Shown in pieces: positions 46,049-54,406 of a stretch of DNA of 64,000 bases. The notes beneath the pieces were generated by a model. It searched no databases. It saw only the letters and a program-made list of their open reading frames with translations, and was not told where the DNA came from. The position numbers were made by a program, and so were the translations under genes. Each line of letters begins with the position of its first letter. Position 1 is the stretch's first letter. Origin of the DNA: Lysobacterales bacterium (GTDB taxonomy: Bacteria; Pseudomonadota; Gammaproteobacteria; Xanthomonadales; Rhodanobacteraceae); NCBI GenBank assembly GCA_016721015.1, contig JADKJL010000001.1:310001-374000 (forward strand), in the 5' to 3' direction.

Positions 46049-47074
46049 ATGAGCAAGGCAATCATTGACGACGTCGCAGCCAGGGCCGGCGTCTCGATCA
46101 AGACCGTATCGCGTGTGGTCAATCGCGAGCAGAACGTGCGCCCGCAAACCCGCGAAAAGGTTGAAGCGGCGATTGCCGAGCTCAACTACCGACCGCGCCA
46201 TTCGGCACGCAGCCTGGCCGCCAATCGCTCGTTCATGCTTGGCCTGATCTACGGCAAGCCGGGTGCGCACTATGTTCTCGATATCCAGGAAGGCGTGCTC
46301 GAAATTTGCCGTCCGCATGGCTACGAGCTGGTCATCCATCCGGGTGAATTCCGCGACGGCGACCTGGTCAACGAGATCTCGGAGCTGATCCTGGATCGAC
46401 GCATCGACGGCGTCCTCCTGTCACCGCCGATTTCCGATCACATGGAGGCAATCGGCCTGTTGAACGAAGCCGGCATCCCGCTCGTGCGCATCGCGCCGAC
46501 GATCGACAAGGACGCCTATCCGTTTGTCGAGACCAACGATCTGGAAGCCTCGTTTGAACTGGCCAGCGTGCTGATCGGACTCGGTCACCGGCGTATCGGT
46601 TTCATCACCGGCCATCCGGACCACCGTGCGGTGGGCCAGCGCTTCGAGGGTTATCGCAAGGCATTGAAGGCGCACGACATCACTTTTCTCGGCGAACTGG
46701 TCGCGCTTGGCGACAACCTTTTCCACGCGGGCGAGGAGGGTGCGCGCCAACTGCTGAGCCTGGGCAATCCACCAACCGCGATCTTCGCCGCCAACGACGA
46801 AATGGCCGGTGGCGTGATCAAGGCCTCGCTGGCCATGGGCTTGCGCATTCCGCAACAACTCTCGGTGGTCGGTTTCGACGATGCGCCGATCTCGCGTCAG
46901 GTGTGGCCGTCGCTGAGCACGATCCAGCAACCGATCCGCGACATGGCGAAGACGGCGACCAGCATCCTGCTTGACCAGTTGCGTCCGGGCCCATCGGATC
47001 CGCATCCGAGCATGCATCCGGCCCGGCTGATTCTGCGCGAATCGATCGCCAAGCCCGCGAAACCTGCGGCTTGA
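46049..47074 (+). CDS. LacI-family transcriptional regulator
   Basis: 341 residues from the ATG at 46049. N-terminal helix-turn-helix and hinge: IDDVAARAGVSIKTVSRVVN, then RPRHSARSLAANRS. The rest is a periplasmic-binding-like effector domain (LGHRRIGFITGHPDHRAVGQ; PTAIFAANDEMAGG; VVGFDDAPISRQVWPSLSTI). It is the obvious candidate to bind the three palindromes at 40330-40412 and control the halogenase and TonB-receptor units according to sugar. The frame is open to 45908 but that part is not family sequence. Confidence 0.93.
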   Translation: MSKAIIDDVAARAGVSIKTVSRVVNREQNVRPQTREKVEAAIAELNYRPRHSARSLAANRSFMLGLIYGKPGAHYVLDIQEGVLEICRPHGYELVIHPGEFRDGDLVNEISELILDRRIDGVLLSPPISDHMEAIGLLNEAGIPLVRIAPTIDKDAYPFVETNDLEASFELASVLIGLGHRRIGFITGHPDHRAVGQRFEGYRKALKAHDITFLGELVALGDNLFHAGEEGARQLLSLGNPPTAIFAANDEMAGGVIKASLAMGLRIPQQLSVVGFDDAPISRQVWPSLSTIQQPIRDMAKTATSILLDQLRPGPSDPHPSMHPARLILRESIAKPAKPAA

Positions 47075-47147
47075 GCGAGGCTACGGATCAAAGCATGCGG
47101 CGACTGAGATCAGGCCGGTCGGTGATGCTCGTCGTTCCGGGTCATTG

Positions 47148-48479
47148 ATGTCGCCGCGCATCGTCGCAAGTTTCGATATCGGTGGCACCAACATGCGTGC
47201 GGCCGTGGTTTCCATCGAAGATGGTGAAGCGCGCATCCTCAAGCAATTGCGGAGGGCGACACCCAATCACCTGCTGTCGGCCGAGGTCGACGCGCGCGAT
47301 CGTCTCGCCGATGTGCTCGATTTCATCGGCGACTATGCCCGCTGCGCACAGTCCGAGTCTGGCGCGAAGGCGGTTGCCGCCGCGTTCCCAGGACCGGTCG
47401 ACGCACAAGGCCGGATCACCGCCCTGCCGACAATCTGGGGCGAAAGCGGGCAATCCCTGTGTCCGCTTGCACTCGATCACATGCTGCAACAGCGATTGCC
47501 CGGCATGCGCGTGCGCGTGTTCAACGATGTCACCGCGGCCGGCTTCCGCTTCGTCGACGAATGGCCTGACTTTGCCCTGTTCACCCTCGGCAGCGGCGTC
47601 GGCCTCAAGGTCTTCATCGACGGCGTGCCCCAGGTTGGCCCGAATGGCCAGGGCGGCGAGCTGACCCACATGGTTTTCGACCACTCGGCGAACGCGCCGC
47701 TTTGCGATTGCGGAGGTCGCGGCCATCTCGGTGCACTGGCTTCGGGTCGCGCCTGGCAGCGCATCCGCGCATGCGCGGAACGCGATGGACGCGTTGCCGA
47801 TCTCGATGCATTCGCAGAACCCTTGGCGCGCGCCGTGGCGATGATCCACTTCAGCCTTGGCCTCGAAACCTTCCTGTTCGCCGGTGGCCTCAGCGAAGGC
47901 CTCGGCGAATCGCTGCGTGCCGCGATTGTGCGTCGGCTGCCCGAGCAGGGTTGGAATGCCGGCCAGGACTGGAATCGCATGATTCGGCTGGCCCCGAATG
48001 ACGATGCGCATGCCCTGCTCGGTGGAGCATTGGTGATGGCGCTAGCATCCTGTCGGACTTGCGGGGGCTCGGCCGGGCTGCGAATCGCCTCAACCGGCAA
48101 AGTCCGACAGGCTGCTAGCCGTCATGTACCGGCTGCCCAACTCGGGCAGGTATTCCAGATAGCGCTGCCAGCGGCCGACCGATCGCGAATGCACGTCCTG
48201 ACGCGCCTGCCAGACGCTCGCCGTGGTGATCGCGGCGGCCTGATCGATATCGATTGCCGGTGCGTCGGACTCGAGGCCGAGAAAGCGGCGGACTCCAGCA
48301 ATCGTCGATGCGGGTTCGCTTACCAGCGTTTCATAGTCGAGCTGGAAAATCGGCAGCGACAGCGAATTTCGCCAGTGCGCCATCAAGGCCGTGGCAGCGC
48401 GCGCGTAATCGTCGATGTCGTCGAAATCATAGCTCCAGGCCATCTCCTCGTGGGCAAAATGCTGGCTCCACAGCGATAG
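47148..48479 (+). CDS. ROK-family glucokinase with an abnormal C-terminal tail
   Basis: Sugar kinase expected to phosphorylate released glucose. ROK features: ATP loop FDIGGTNMRAAVVS, catalytic Asp in FNDVTAAGFRF, GQGGELTHMVFDH, and the zinc-site-like CDCGGRGHLGALASG. The normal end of the fold is at about residue 298 (HALLGGALVMAL, near 48040). There a dispersed repeat begins and no stop codon follows in frame. The open frame then continues 145 residues to 48479, entirely antisense to the sulfotransferase gene. The kinase core is intact, so the tail is probably an accident of repeat insertion. Start ATG at 47148 (TTG one codon earlier). Confidence 0.85.
   Translation: MSPRIVASFDIGGTNMRAAVVSIEDGEARILKQLRRATPNHLLSAEVDARDRLADVLDFIGDYARCAQSESGAKAVAAAFPGPVDAQGRITALPTIWGESGQSLCPLALDHMLQQRLPGMRVRVFNDVTAAGFRFVDEWPDFALFTLGSGVGLKVFIDGVPQVGPNGQGGELTHMVFDHSANAPLCDCGGRGHLGALASGRAWQRIRACAERDGRVADLDAFAEPLARAVAMIHFSLGLETFLFAGGLSEGLGESLRAAIVRRLPEQGWNAGQDWNRMIRLAPNDDAHALLGGALVMALASCRTCGGSAGLRIASTGKVRQAASRHVPAAQLGQVFQIALPAADRSRMHVLTRLPDARRGDRGGLIDIDCRCVGLEAEKAADSSNRRCGFAYQRFIVELENRQRQRISPVRHQGRGSARVIVDVVEIIAPGHLLVGKMLAPQR
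48042..48121. repeat. Dispersed hairpin repeat, copy 2, across two gene ends
   Basis: The arms GCTAGCATCCTGTCGGACTT and AAGTCCGACAGGCTGCTAGC are near-perfect inverted repeats around about 38 bp. The right part (48085-48121) is identical over 37 bp to 22762-22798. It lies over the 3' end of the glucokinase and supplies the last codons and stop of the facing sulfotransferase. Confidence 0.85.
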
Positions 48480-49715
48480 CGCGGTGTCGCGTGGATCGCG
48501 TCGACAGTGGATGATTCTGGCCTGCGGCAGCATTCCGGCGATCAAGCCGAGATGGCGGAAGTTGAGCGGATTCTTGTCGATGTGGAAGCGCGTCGGCGCA
48601 TCATCCCGGCACAACTGGGCCAGGTAGAAATTTCCCGCTGCGGTCAAACTGGACGACGAAGGTTGTGGCCCCAGTTGACGCGCCAATCCGGCAATCCAGT
48701 TGAGCTCGCCACGGCTGCGGATTCGCGCATCGCGAGCGAGCAGGCTTTCGCTCAGGGTCGTACCGGATCGCGGCAAGCCGACGATGAAGACCGGAATGGT
48801 CGGCTCGGAAACCCGCGCGCGTGCAAACGCCGGAGCCCGCACCTGCGCATCAAGGAAGCGCCGCCAGCCTTCGCGATCCCAGCGATGCCGATCGCGCCAG
48901 TCCGCATTGGCTTGCTTGAACACGTCGACCGATTCGGCAATCCGGCCAAGATCATCAAGCGCCTTGCCGAGGGCGAAGCCAATCGCGACCCGGGTATCGC
49001 GGGCAAGATCCGTGCGCGACGCGGCACCGCGCAGCAGGCCCAGATCGGTGTCATCCGGATCGCTGAACCGATGCGTGTGTGCCAGCCGCAACCAGGTCGA
49101 TGCCTGATCCGGATCCACCGTGAGCGCACCCAGCAGATGCTTGCGCGCCTCCTCGAATCGGCCAAGCATCAGGGCGATTTCGCCGGCACGGCGCAGCAGC
49201 AACGGATCCTCAGGATTCGCGGCAAGCATGGCTGGCAGCAAGCTGTCGGCGGCTTCATGGCGTCCACACTCGAACAGGAAAGACAGCGCTCGGCGGTCGC
49301 GCTCAAGGCTGCGCGGCTCGTGCCGCCAGAGCGCCAGAATCACCTCGGCCAGCGCCTGCATGCGTCCCTGTTCGCGTAGCAGGTGGGCCAGCGAAACACT
49401 GGCATTGGCATGGGCCGGATCCAGCGCAATCGCTTTGCGCAAGGCGATCTCGGCATCCGCGGGCTGGCCGCTCACGCGCAGGGCATTGCCGCGCAGATAG
49501 TGCAGCGATGCCGCATTTGGCAGCGATTGGAGGGCGACATCCAGGACGATGAGCGCTACCGCCGGATCGGTGCGCAACAGCACCTCGGCAGCTGAAATCC
49601 ACTCCGCCTCGCTGGCACTGCCATTGCGCAGGCGTTCAATCGGAACGATCGGATCCGTGTTCGGCAAACGCCGCGCCAGGTGATCGAGGGCCATGGAGAA
49701 CGCGATCGCGTTCAC
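48090..49715 (-). CDS. TPR protein with C-terminal sulfotransferase domain (1)
   Basis: 541 residues from a GTG at 49715, with GAGGAG nine bases upstream. The N-terminal half has tetratricopeptide units (LPNAASLHYLRGNALRVSGQ; DPAHANASVSLAHLLREQGR). The C-terminal half is a sulfotransferase-3-like domain: PAPS-binding VGLPRSGTTLSES (about 308-320) and the 3'-phosphate loop RIIHCRRDPRDTALSLWS. It resembles bacterial protein-tyrosine sulfotransferase relatives, but the acceptor is unknown. The final ASSLSDFAG codons and stop come from a dispersed repeat shared with 22.77 kb. Confidence 0.85.
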   Translation of the reverse strand: MNAIAFSMALDHLARRLPNTDPIVPIERLRNGSASEAEWISAAEVLLRTDPAVALIVLDVALQSLPNAASLHYLRGNALRVSGQPADAEIALRKAIALDPAHANASVSLAHLLREQGRMQALAEVILALWRHEPRSLERDRRALSFLFECGRHEAADSLLPAMLAANPEDPLLLRRAGEIALMLGRFEEARKHLLGALTVDPDQASTWLRLAHTHRFSDPDDTDLGLLRGAASRTDLARDTRVAIGFALGKALDDLGRIAESVDVFKQANADWRDRHRWDREGWRRFLDAQVRAPAFARARVSEPTIPVFIVGLPRSGTTLSESLLARDARIRSRGELNWIAGLARQLGPQPSSSSLTAAGNFYLAQLCRDDAPTRFHIDKNPLNFRHLGLIAGMLPQARIIHCRRDPRDTALSLWSQHFAHEEMAWSYDFDDIDDYARAATALMAHWRNSLSLPIFQLDYETLVSEPASTIAGVRRFLGLESDAPAIDIDQAAAITTASVWQARQDVHSRSVGRWQRYLEYLPELGSRYMTASSLSDFAG

Positions 49716-49922
49716 GCGCCATTCTCCTCGTTGCCGAAACCGGATCGCTCGCTGCGCTGGCCATGCCGGCAAACCGACATCCGGCTTCGCCGCGTGCGGC
49801 GATCAAATGGACGGGTGTTCACCACGCAGGCCTCCGATCATCGCGTTGAGCATGGCCGGCTCCATGACGTCCTGCCGATCCAGAACCGGGTGCGAGGTGT
49901 CCGAATCGATCACGGTGGCCAC

Positions 49923-51332
49923 TCAGATCGAGTAGTACATCTGGTATTCGAGCGGATGCGTGGCCGCGCGGAAGCGGGTCACTTCCTGCATCTTGATGGC
50001 GATATAGCTGTCGATGAAATCGTCGGAGAAGACTCCGCCGGCGGTCAGGAAGGCGCGATCCTTGTCGAGCGCCGCGAGCGCCTGGTCAAGGCTGGCGCAG
50101 ACCTGCGGGATATTCTTCTCCTCCTCGGGCGGCAGGTCGTAGAGATCCTTGTCGGAAGGCGCACCCGGATCGATCTTGTTGAGCACACCATCGAGGCCGG
50201 CCATGAGCAGGGCGGCAAAAACCAGGTAGCCGCTGTTGACCGGATCCGGGAAGCGGACTTCGATGCGCCGTCCCTTGGCATTGTTTACGAATGGAATACG
50301 GCAACTGGCGGAGCGGTTGCGTGCCGAATAGGCAAGCATCACCGGCGCCTCGAAACCCGGTACCAGACGCTTGTAGCTGTTGGTGGTGGCGTTGGTGAAG
50401 GCGTTCAGTGCCCGCGCGTGCTTGAAGATGCCGCCGATGTACCACAACGCCGTTTGCGAGAGGCCACCATAGAGATCGCCGGCGAACAGATTGGTGCCGC
50501 CTTTGGCCAGGGATTGATGCACATGCATGCCGGAGCCGGCGTCGCCGACCAGCGGCTTGGGCATGAAGCAGGCGGTCTTGCCATATTGATGGGCGACATT
50601 GCGGATGACGTACTTCATCGCGATCAATTCATCGGCCTTGCGCACGAGGGTGTTGAAACGCATGCCGATCTCGCACTGGCCGGCGGTGCCGACTTCGTGG
50701 TGATGCACTTCAACGACCTGGCCAATGCGTTCGAGGAGCTTGCACATCTCGCTGCGTATGTCCTGCAGTGAATCCACCGGCGGCACCGGAAAGTATCCAC
50801 CCTTGACGCCGGGTCGATGGCCGCTGTTGCCGCCTTCGAAATGCTTGTTGGACGACCACGCCGCTTCTTCCGATTCGATCTCGAAAGAGACCTTGCCCAT
50901 GTCGTTCTGCCAGCGCACGGAATCAAAGATGAAGAACTCCGGTTCCGGGCCGAAGAAGGCGGTGTCGGCAATGCCGGTCGACTTGAGGAAGGCCTCCGCA
51001 CGCCGCGCGATCGAGCGCGGATCCCGTGAATAGGCTTGCATCGTGTGCGGTTCGAGCACGTCGCAGATCAGCACCAGGGTCGGATCCGCCATGAACGGAT
51101 CGAGGATCGCGGTGGCCGGATCCGGCAACAGCACCATGTCCGACTCGCTGATGCCTTTCCAGCCGGCGATCGAGGAGCCGTCGAACATCTTGCCGTCCTC
51201 GAAGAACCCCTGGTCAACCGAATGCGCAGGAAAGGACACGTGATGCTGGGTGCCGAGCATGTCGGTGAAACGCAGATCGATGAACTGGACTTCGTGATCC
51301 TTGATCAGCTGGAGCACATGGGCAACCGACAT
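49923..51332 (-). CDS. glnA: Glutamine synthetase type I
   Basis: 469 residues from the ATG at 51332. Ammonium assimilation: glutamate plus ammonia to glutamine. Marks: QFIDLRFTDMLGTQHHVSFP, FDGSSIAGWK, metal-site EPEFFIFD and GMHVHQSL, ATP-region NATTNSYKRLVPGFEAPV and RIEVRFPDP. The adenylylation Tyr is about residue 398 in KDLYDLPPEE, so it is of the type controlled by GlnE. It is divergent from uppP (157 bp apart). No clear sigma-54 site was found ahead of it, although ntrBC is in the window. Confidence 0.96.
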   Translation of the reverse strand: MSVAHVLQLIKDHEVQFIDLRFTDMLGTQHHVSFPAHSVDQGFFEDGKMFDGSSIAGWKGISESDMVLLPDPATAILDPFMADPTLVLICDVLEPHTMQAYSRDPRSIARRAEAFLKSTGIADTAFFGPEPEFFIFDSVRWQNDMGKVSFEIESEEAAWSSNKHFEGGNSGHRPGVKGGYFPVPPVDSLQDIRSEMCKLLERIGQVVEVHHHEVGTAGQCEIGMRFNTLVRKADELIAMKYVIRNVAHQYGKTACFMPKPLVGDAGSGMHVHQSLAKGGTNLFAGDLYGGLSQTALWYIGGIFKHARALNAFTNATTNSYKRLVPGFEAPVMLAYSARNRSASCRIPFVNNAKGRRIEVRFPDPVNSGYLVFAALLMAGLDGVLNKIDPGAPSDKDLYDLPPEEEKNIPQVCASLDQALAALDKDRAFLTAGGVFSDDFIDSYIAIKMQEVTRFRAATHPLEYQMYYSI

Positions 51333-51489
51333 CGCGATACCTCGAATGGGGACGGTGGCGGCCCTCACGGTCCGCGGAAAGACACGATTCTCGCATGTTC
51401 CCGGCGCCGGTCCGGCAAGCCGCGACGGATCGCATGACGCAGGTGTTCTGGCCTATGCTTGCGCGCCTGTTTTGCAGCGGAGACCGTGC

Positions 51490-52278
51490 GTGCCCGATCT
51501 GATCAATGTGCTCCTGCTCGGCATCATCGAGGGCATCACCGAATTCCTGCCGATCTCCAGCACCGGCCACCTGTTGATCGCCCAGCACTGGCTGGGCGCG
51601 CGCTCGGACACGTTCAATGTGGTCATCCAGGCCGGGGCGATCCTGGCGGTCACCTTGATCTACTGGAAGCGCCTGTGGCAGCTCGCGAGCGGATGGCGCG
51701 AGCTGGCCAATCGGGACTATGTGTACAAGCTCATGCTCGCGTTTGCGATCACGGCCGTGCTTGGAATGGTCGTCGCCAAATCGGGATTCAAACTACCGGA
51801 CACGGTGATGCCGATCGCGATTGCACTGATCGTCGGCGGTTTCTGGATCCTCGCCGCCGAGTGGGTCAGCGCACGCCGGCCACAAAGTGAACGAATCACC
51901 TGGACCGTCGCGATCCTGGTCGGTCTCGCCCAGATCGTGGCGGCGATTTTCCCTGGCACGTCGCGCTCGGCGGCGACAATCTTCATCGCCATGCTGGCCG
52001 GCACCAACAATCGTGCGGCGGCCACCGAATTCGCCTTCCTGGTGGGTATTCCGACTATGTTTGCGGCCAGCGGCTATGAACTGCTCAAGCAATGGAAGAG
52101 TGGCGGCATGGACGAAGACTGGTTTGCCATGGGCGTCGGTTTTGTCGTCGCGACGATTACCGCGTTCATCGCGGTCAAATGGCTGCTCGGCTATATCCGC
52201 ACGCATACCTTCAATGCGTTTGCGCTGTACCGGATTGCGCTCGGTGCAGGATTGCTGCTGCTGATGCCGGGCAACTGA
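51490..52278 (+). CDS. uppP: Undecaprenyl-diphosphatase
   Basis: 262-residue membrane enzyme (BacA/UppP) that recycles undecaprenyl pyrophosphate, the lipid carrier of peptidoglycan and other wall glycans. Motifs: GIIEGITEFLPISSTGHL at the N-terminus and GLAQIVAAIFPGTSRSAATI in the middle, the two catalytic repeats, with Glu, Ser and Arg preserved. About eight TM segments. The start is a GTG at 51490; GGAG lies 11 bases upstream. Overexpression is known to give bacitracin tolerance in other species. Confidence 0.94.
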   Translation: MPDLINVLLLGIIEGITEFLPISSTGHLLIAQHWLGARSDTFNVVIQAGAILAVTLIYWKRLWQLASGWRELANRDYVYKLMLAFAITAVLGMVVAKSGFKLPDTVMPIAIALIVGGFWILAAEWVSARRPQSERITWTVAILVGLAQIVAAIFPGTSRSAATIFIAMLAGTNNRAAATEFAFLVGIPTMFAASGYELLKQWKSGGMDEDWFAMGVGFVVATITAFIAVKWLLGYIRTHTFNAFALYRIALGAGLLLLMPGN

Positions 52279-52418
52279 CGGCGCAGCAAACATCTCGCTT
52301 CACGCCGAGTCGTGGCCGAATCCAGGGCTGGATTTCGAGGCAGACGGAATTCACTTAACGTCAGGCAGACCCAGGCCAGGCATTGCCACCCAGATGCTTT
52401 GCAAGACGGCGCGTCGGG

Positions 52419-53747
52419 CTAGGCCTGACCCGTCTCGCGCATCGGTGAAACCAGCTTCGCCGCACGGTTGAACTCGCTGATATCCATCACCAGTTGCGAG
52501 CACGCCGCGACTTCGGCCTCGGTCATGTGGGGATTCCATACATCAAACAGCAATACCACCCGCGTGTGCTCACTGAAGTTCCATGCCTCGTGCAAGAACG
52601 TGTCATCAAACGTGATGCAACGACCCTGCTGCCAGACATGATCCTCGCCGCCCACGCGCAGCGCACCGTTGCCGGGCACGATCAACGGCAAGTGGGTGAC
52701 TACCCGCATGTTGGTCACGCCACGATGCGGACGTATGTGGGAGCCGGCGGTGAGCTTGGAGAACAGACATTCCGGAGCATGCGCGGGCAAGCGCACAAGT
52801 GGCAGCGAATCGAGCGCTGCCGCGGTGTTCGGGCAGCGTCGGCAGTTGTCCTCGAAGCGATCGCCGTGATCATAGAAGAAAAAACCATCCCACTTCGCCG
52901 GACCGCGCGAGTTGCTCAGGTGTTCTTCGATGTTCGCGCCGGGGGGGGCCTTGAGGAACGCGGCGAAGGCGGCCTCGTCGTCGAGCACGGCGTCCAGTTC
53001 ACGACGAATCACCGGCGCGCGGCTCTCCAATTCGTCGTACCACGGAAACAGGGAGCGCTCGAACCACGGCTGGCACGGCACGTCGGGAAAGTACAGGAAC
53101 GAGGGCTTCTGGCGAGGATCGGGCCAGTCGGCAGGAAGGCTGCCAAGATAAATGGCCAGTGCTTTCTCGACACGCGTCAGCGCCGCGTCACCGAAGCGCT
53201 CGCGCAACGGTGCCAGTGAGTTCGCGAACAATGCATTGCGACCATCATCAATCGTGCGCATGGCGTGGGCCACCAGTGTCCTCAGCATCGGCGCGGTGGT
53301 CGCCTCGTTGAGCCAGCGGCCCAGCTTTTGTGCCGTATTCACGGCGCCGAAGTAGGCGACCAGCGCATCATGGCTGCGACCGATGTCCTCGCAGGCGGCG
53401 GCGTAGAGCAAACGCGCGACGAAGAAATCGGGATCGAGCCTGACCGCCTCAGCCAGCAACTCGACCGCCATTTCCGTGTGCCCGCTGGCGCGCATCGCCG
53501 TGCCCAGATTCTTGCAGGCGTGCGCGTTGCCGGGTTGCACGCGCTGCGCCCGCCCGAGCAGATCCAGTGCAATGTCGAGGCGGCCCTCGGCAAGAGCGCG
53601 CTGGCCCAGTTGGGTCAGCGCCTCGAATGAATGCGGATCAGCGTCGAGAAGTCCGGCAAAAATCGTGTCGGCACGCGTCTGATCGCCGGCCCGGATCGCG
53701 GTGCGGGCGAGTTCCAGCAAAGTGGCGGCGTTCTGCGAGTTGGTCAT
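52419..53747 (-). CDS. TPR protein with aspartyl/asparaginyl beta-hydroxylase domain
   Basis: 442 residues. N-terminal TPR units (ADPHSFEALTQLGQRALAEG; PGNAHACKNLGTAMRASGH, about 1-170) precede an AspH-type Fe(II)/2-oxoglutarate hydroxylase domain (about 250-420). Its metal ligands are likely His in SHIRPHRGVTNMRVVTHLPL (about 331-350) and in FDDTFLHEAWN (about 387). It would hydroxylate Asp or Asn in a protein or peptide. It is last in a three-gene run after a TPR-sulfotransferase and a PEBP protein. Confidence 0.87.
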   Translation of the reverse strand: MTNSQNAATLLELARTAIRAGDQTRADTIFAGLLDADPHSFEALTQLGQRALAEGRLDIALDLLGRAQRVQPGNAHACKNLGTAMRASGHTEMAVELLAEAVRLDPDFFVARLLYAAACEDIGRSHDALVAYFGAVNTAQKLGRWLNEATTAPMLRTLVAHAMRTIDDGRNALFANSLAPLRERFGDAALTRVEKALAIYLGSLPADWPDPRQKPSFLYFPDVPCQPWFERSLFPWYDELESRAPVIRRELDAVLDDEAAFAAFLKAPPGANIEEHLSNSRGPAKWDGFFFYDHGDRFEDNCRRCPNTAAALDSLPLVRLPAHAPECLFSKLTAGSHIRPHRGVTNMRVVTHLPLIVPGNGALRVGGEDHVWQQGRCITFDDTFLHEAWNFSEHTRVVLLFDVWNPHMTEAEVAACSQLVMDISEFNRAAKLVSPMRETGQA

Positions 53748-53756
53748 CGATGTGCA

Positions 53757-54389
53757 TCAGCGCCGCAGCGATGCATTCAAGGTATAGGTGCCGATGATCT
53801 CGGATTCTGCCAGCACGTGTCCCTGCATCGCGTTGCGCACGGCTCCGATATCAAAACGACCTTCGAGGCCGAGCGTGGCGACGTCGAGCGCGGTGACGCG
53901 GAAGTGGTAGTGGTGCAGGCGCTCGTCATTCCATGGCGGACACGGACCGTCATAGCCGTAATAGTCGCCGCTCATGCTCTCATCGCCGGCGAACCAGCCG
54001 GTGTAGTCGTTGATGCCTTGCCTGGATCCGGGCGGACCGAACGTTTCCTGCTTGCCATGCGCGACCACGTCCTCGGCACAGGCGCCGGCGCCGAATTCGC
54101 GAAACTCGGGGGCGATGTCGATCATCAGCCAGTGCACGAACTCGGTACGCGGCAAGGAGGCGCGCACGCTGCGGCCTTCCTGATTGACGTCATCGCCGAT
54201 GCTCGGCGCATCGACATCGATGCAGGTCAGCACGAACGAACGCGTGCCCTCGGGCACGTCGCTCCAGGTCAGATGCGGATTGCGGTTCGCGGCGAACACG
54301 CAAGGTTCGCCATTCTGGCCGGGCTGGCAGAACGCGAATTCTGCCGGGATCGGCTGCATGTCATGGAAACTCTTGCTGCGGATGTGCAT
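53757..54389 (-). CDS. YbhB/YbcL-type PEBP protein
   Basis: 210 residues of the phosphatidylethanolamine-binding (Raf-kinase-inhibitor-like) fold. Anion-pocket motifs: NRNPHLTWSDVPEGTRSFVL, DVDAP, VHWLMIDI, and YDGPCPPWNDERLHHYHFRV (DGPCPP with HxYxF). Bacterial members are of unknown function. It is 9 bp before the AspH gene and 17 bp after the TPR-sulfotransferase gene, so the three are likely cotranscribed. Confidence 0.9.
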   Translation of the reverse strand: MHIRSKSFHDMQPIPAEFAFCQPGQNGEPCVFAANRNPHLTWSDVPEGTRSFVLTCIDVDAPSIGDDVNQEGRSVRASLPRTEFVHWLMIDIAPEFREFGAGACAEDVVAHGKQETFGPPGSRQGINDYTGWFAGDESMSGDYYGYDGPCPPWNDERLHHYHFRVTALDVATLGLEGRFDIGAVRNAMQGHVLAESEIIGTYTLNASLRR

Positions 54390-54406
54390 GGGATCCTCCG
54401 GTTCGG

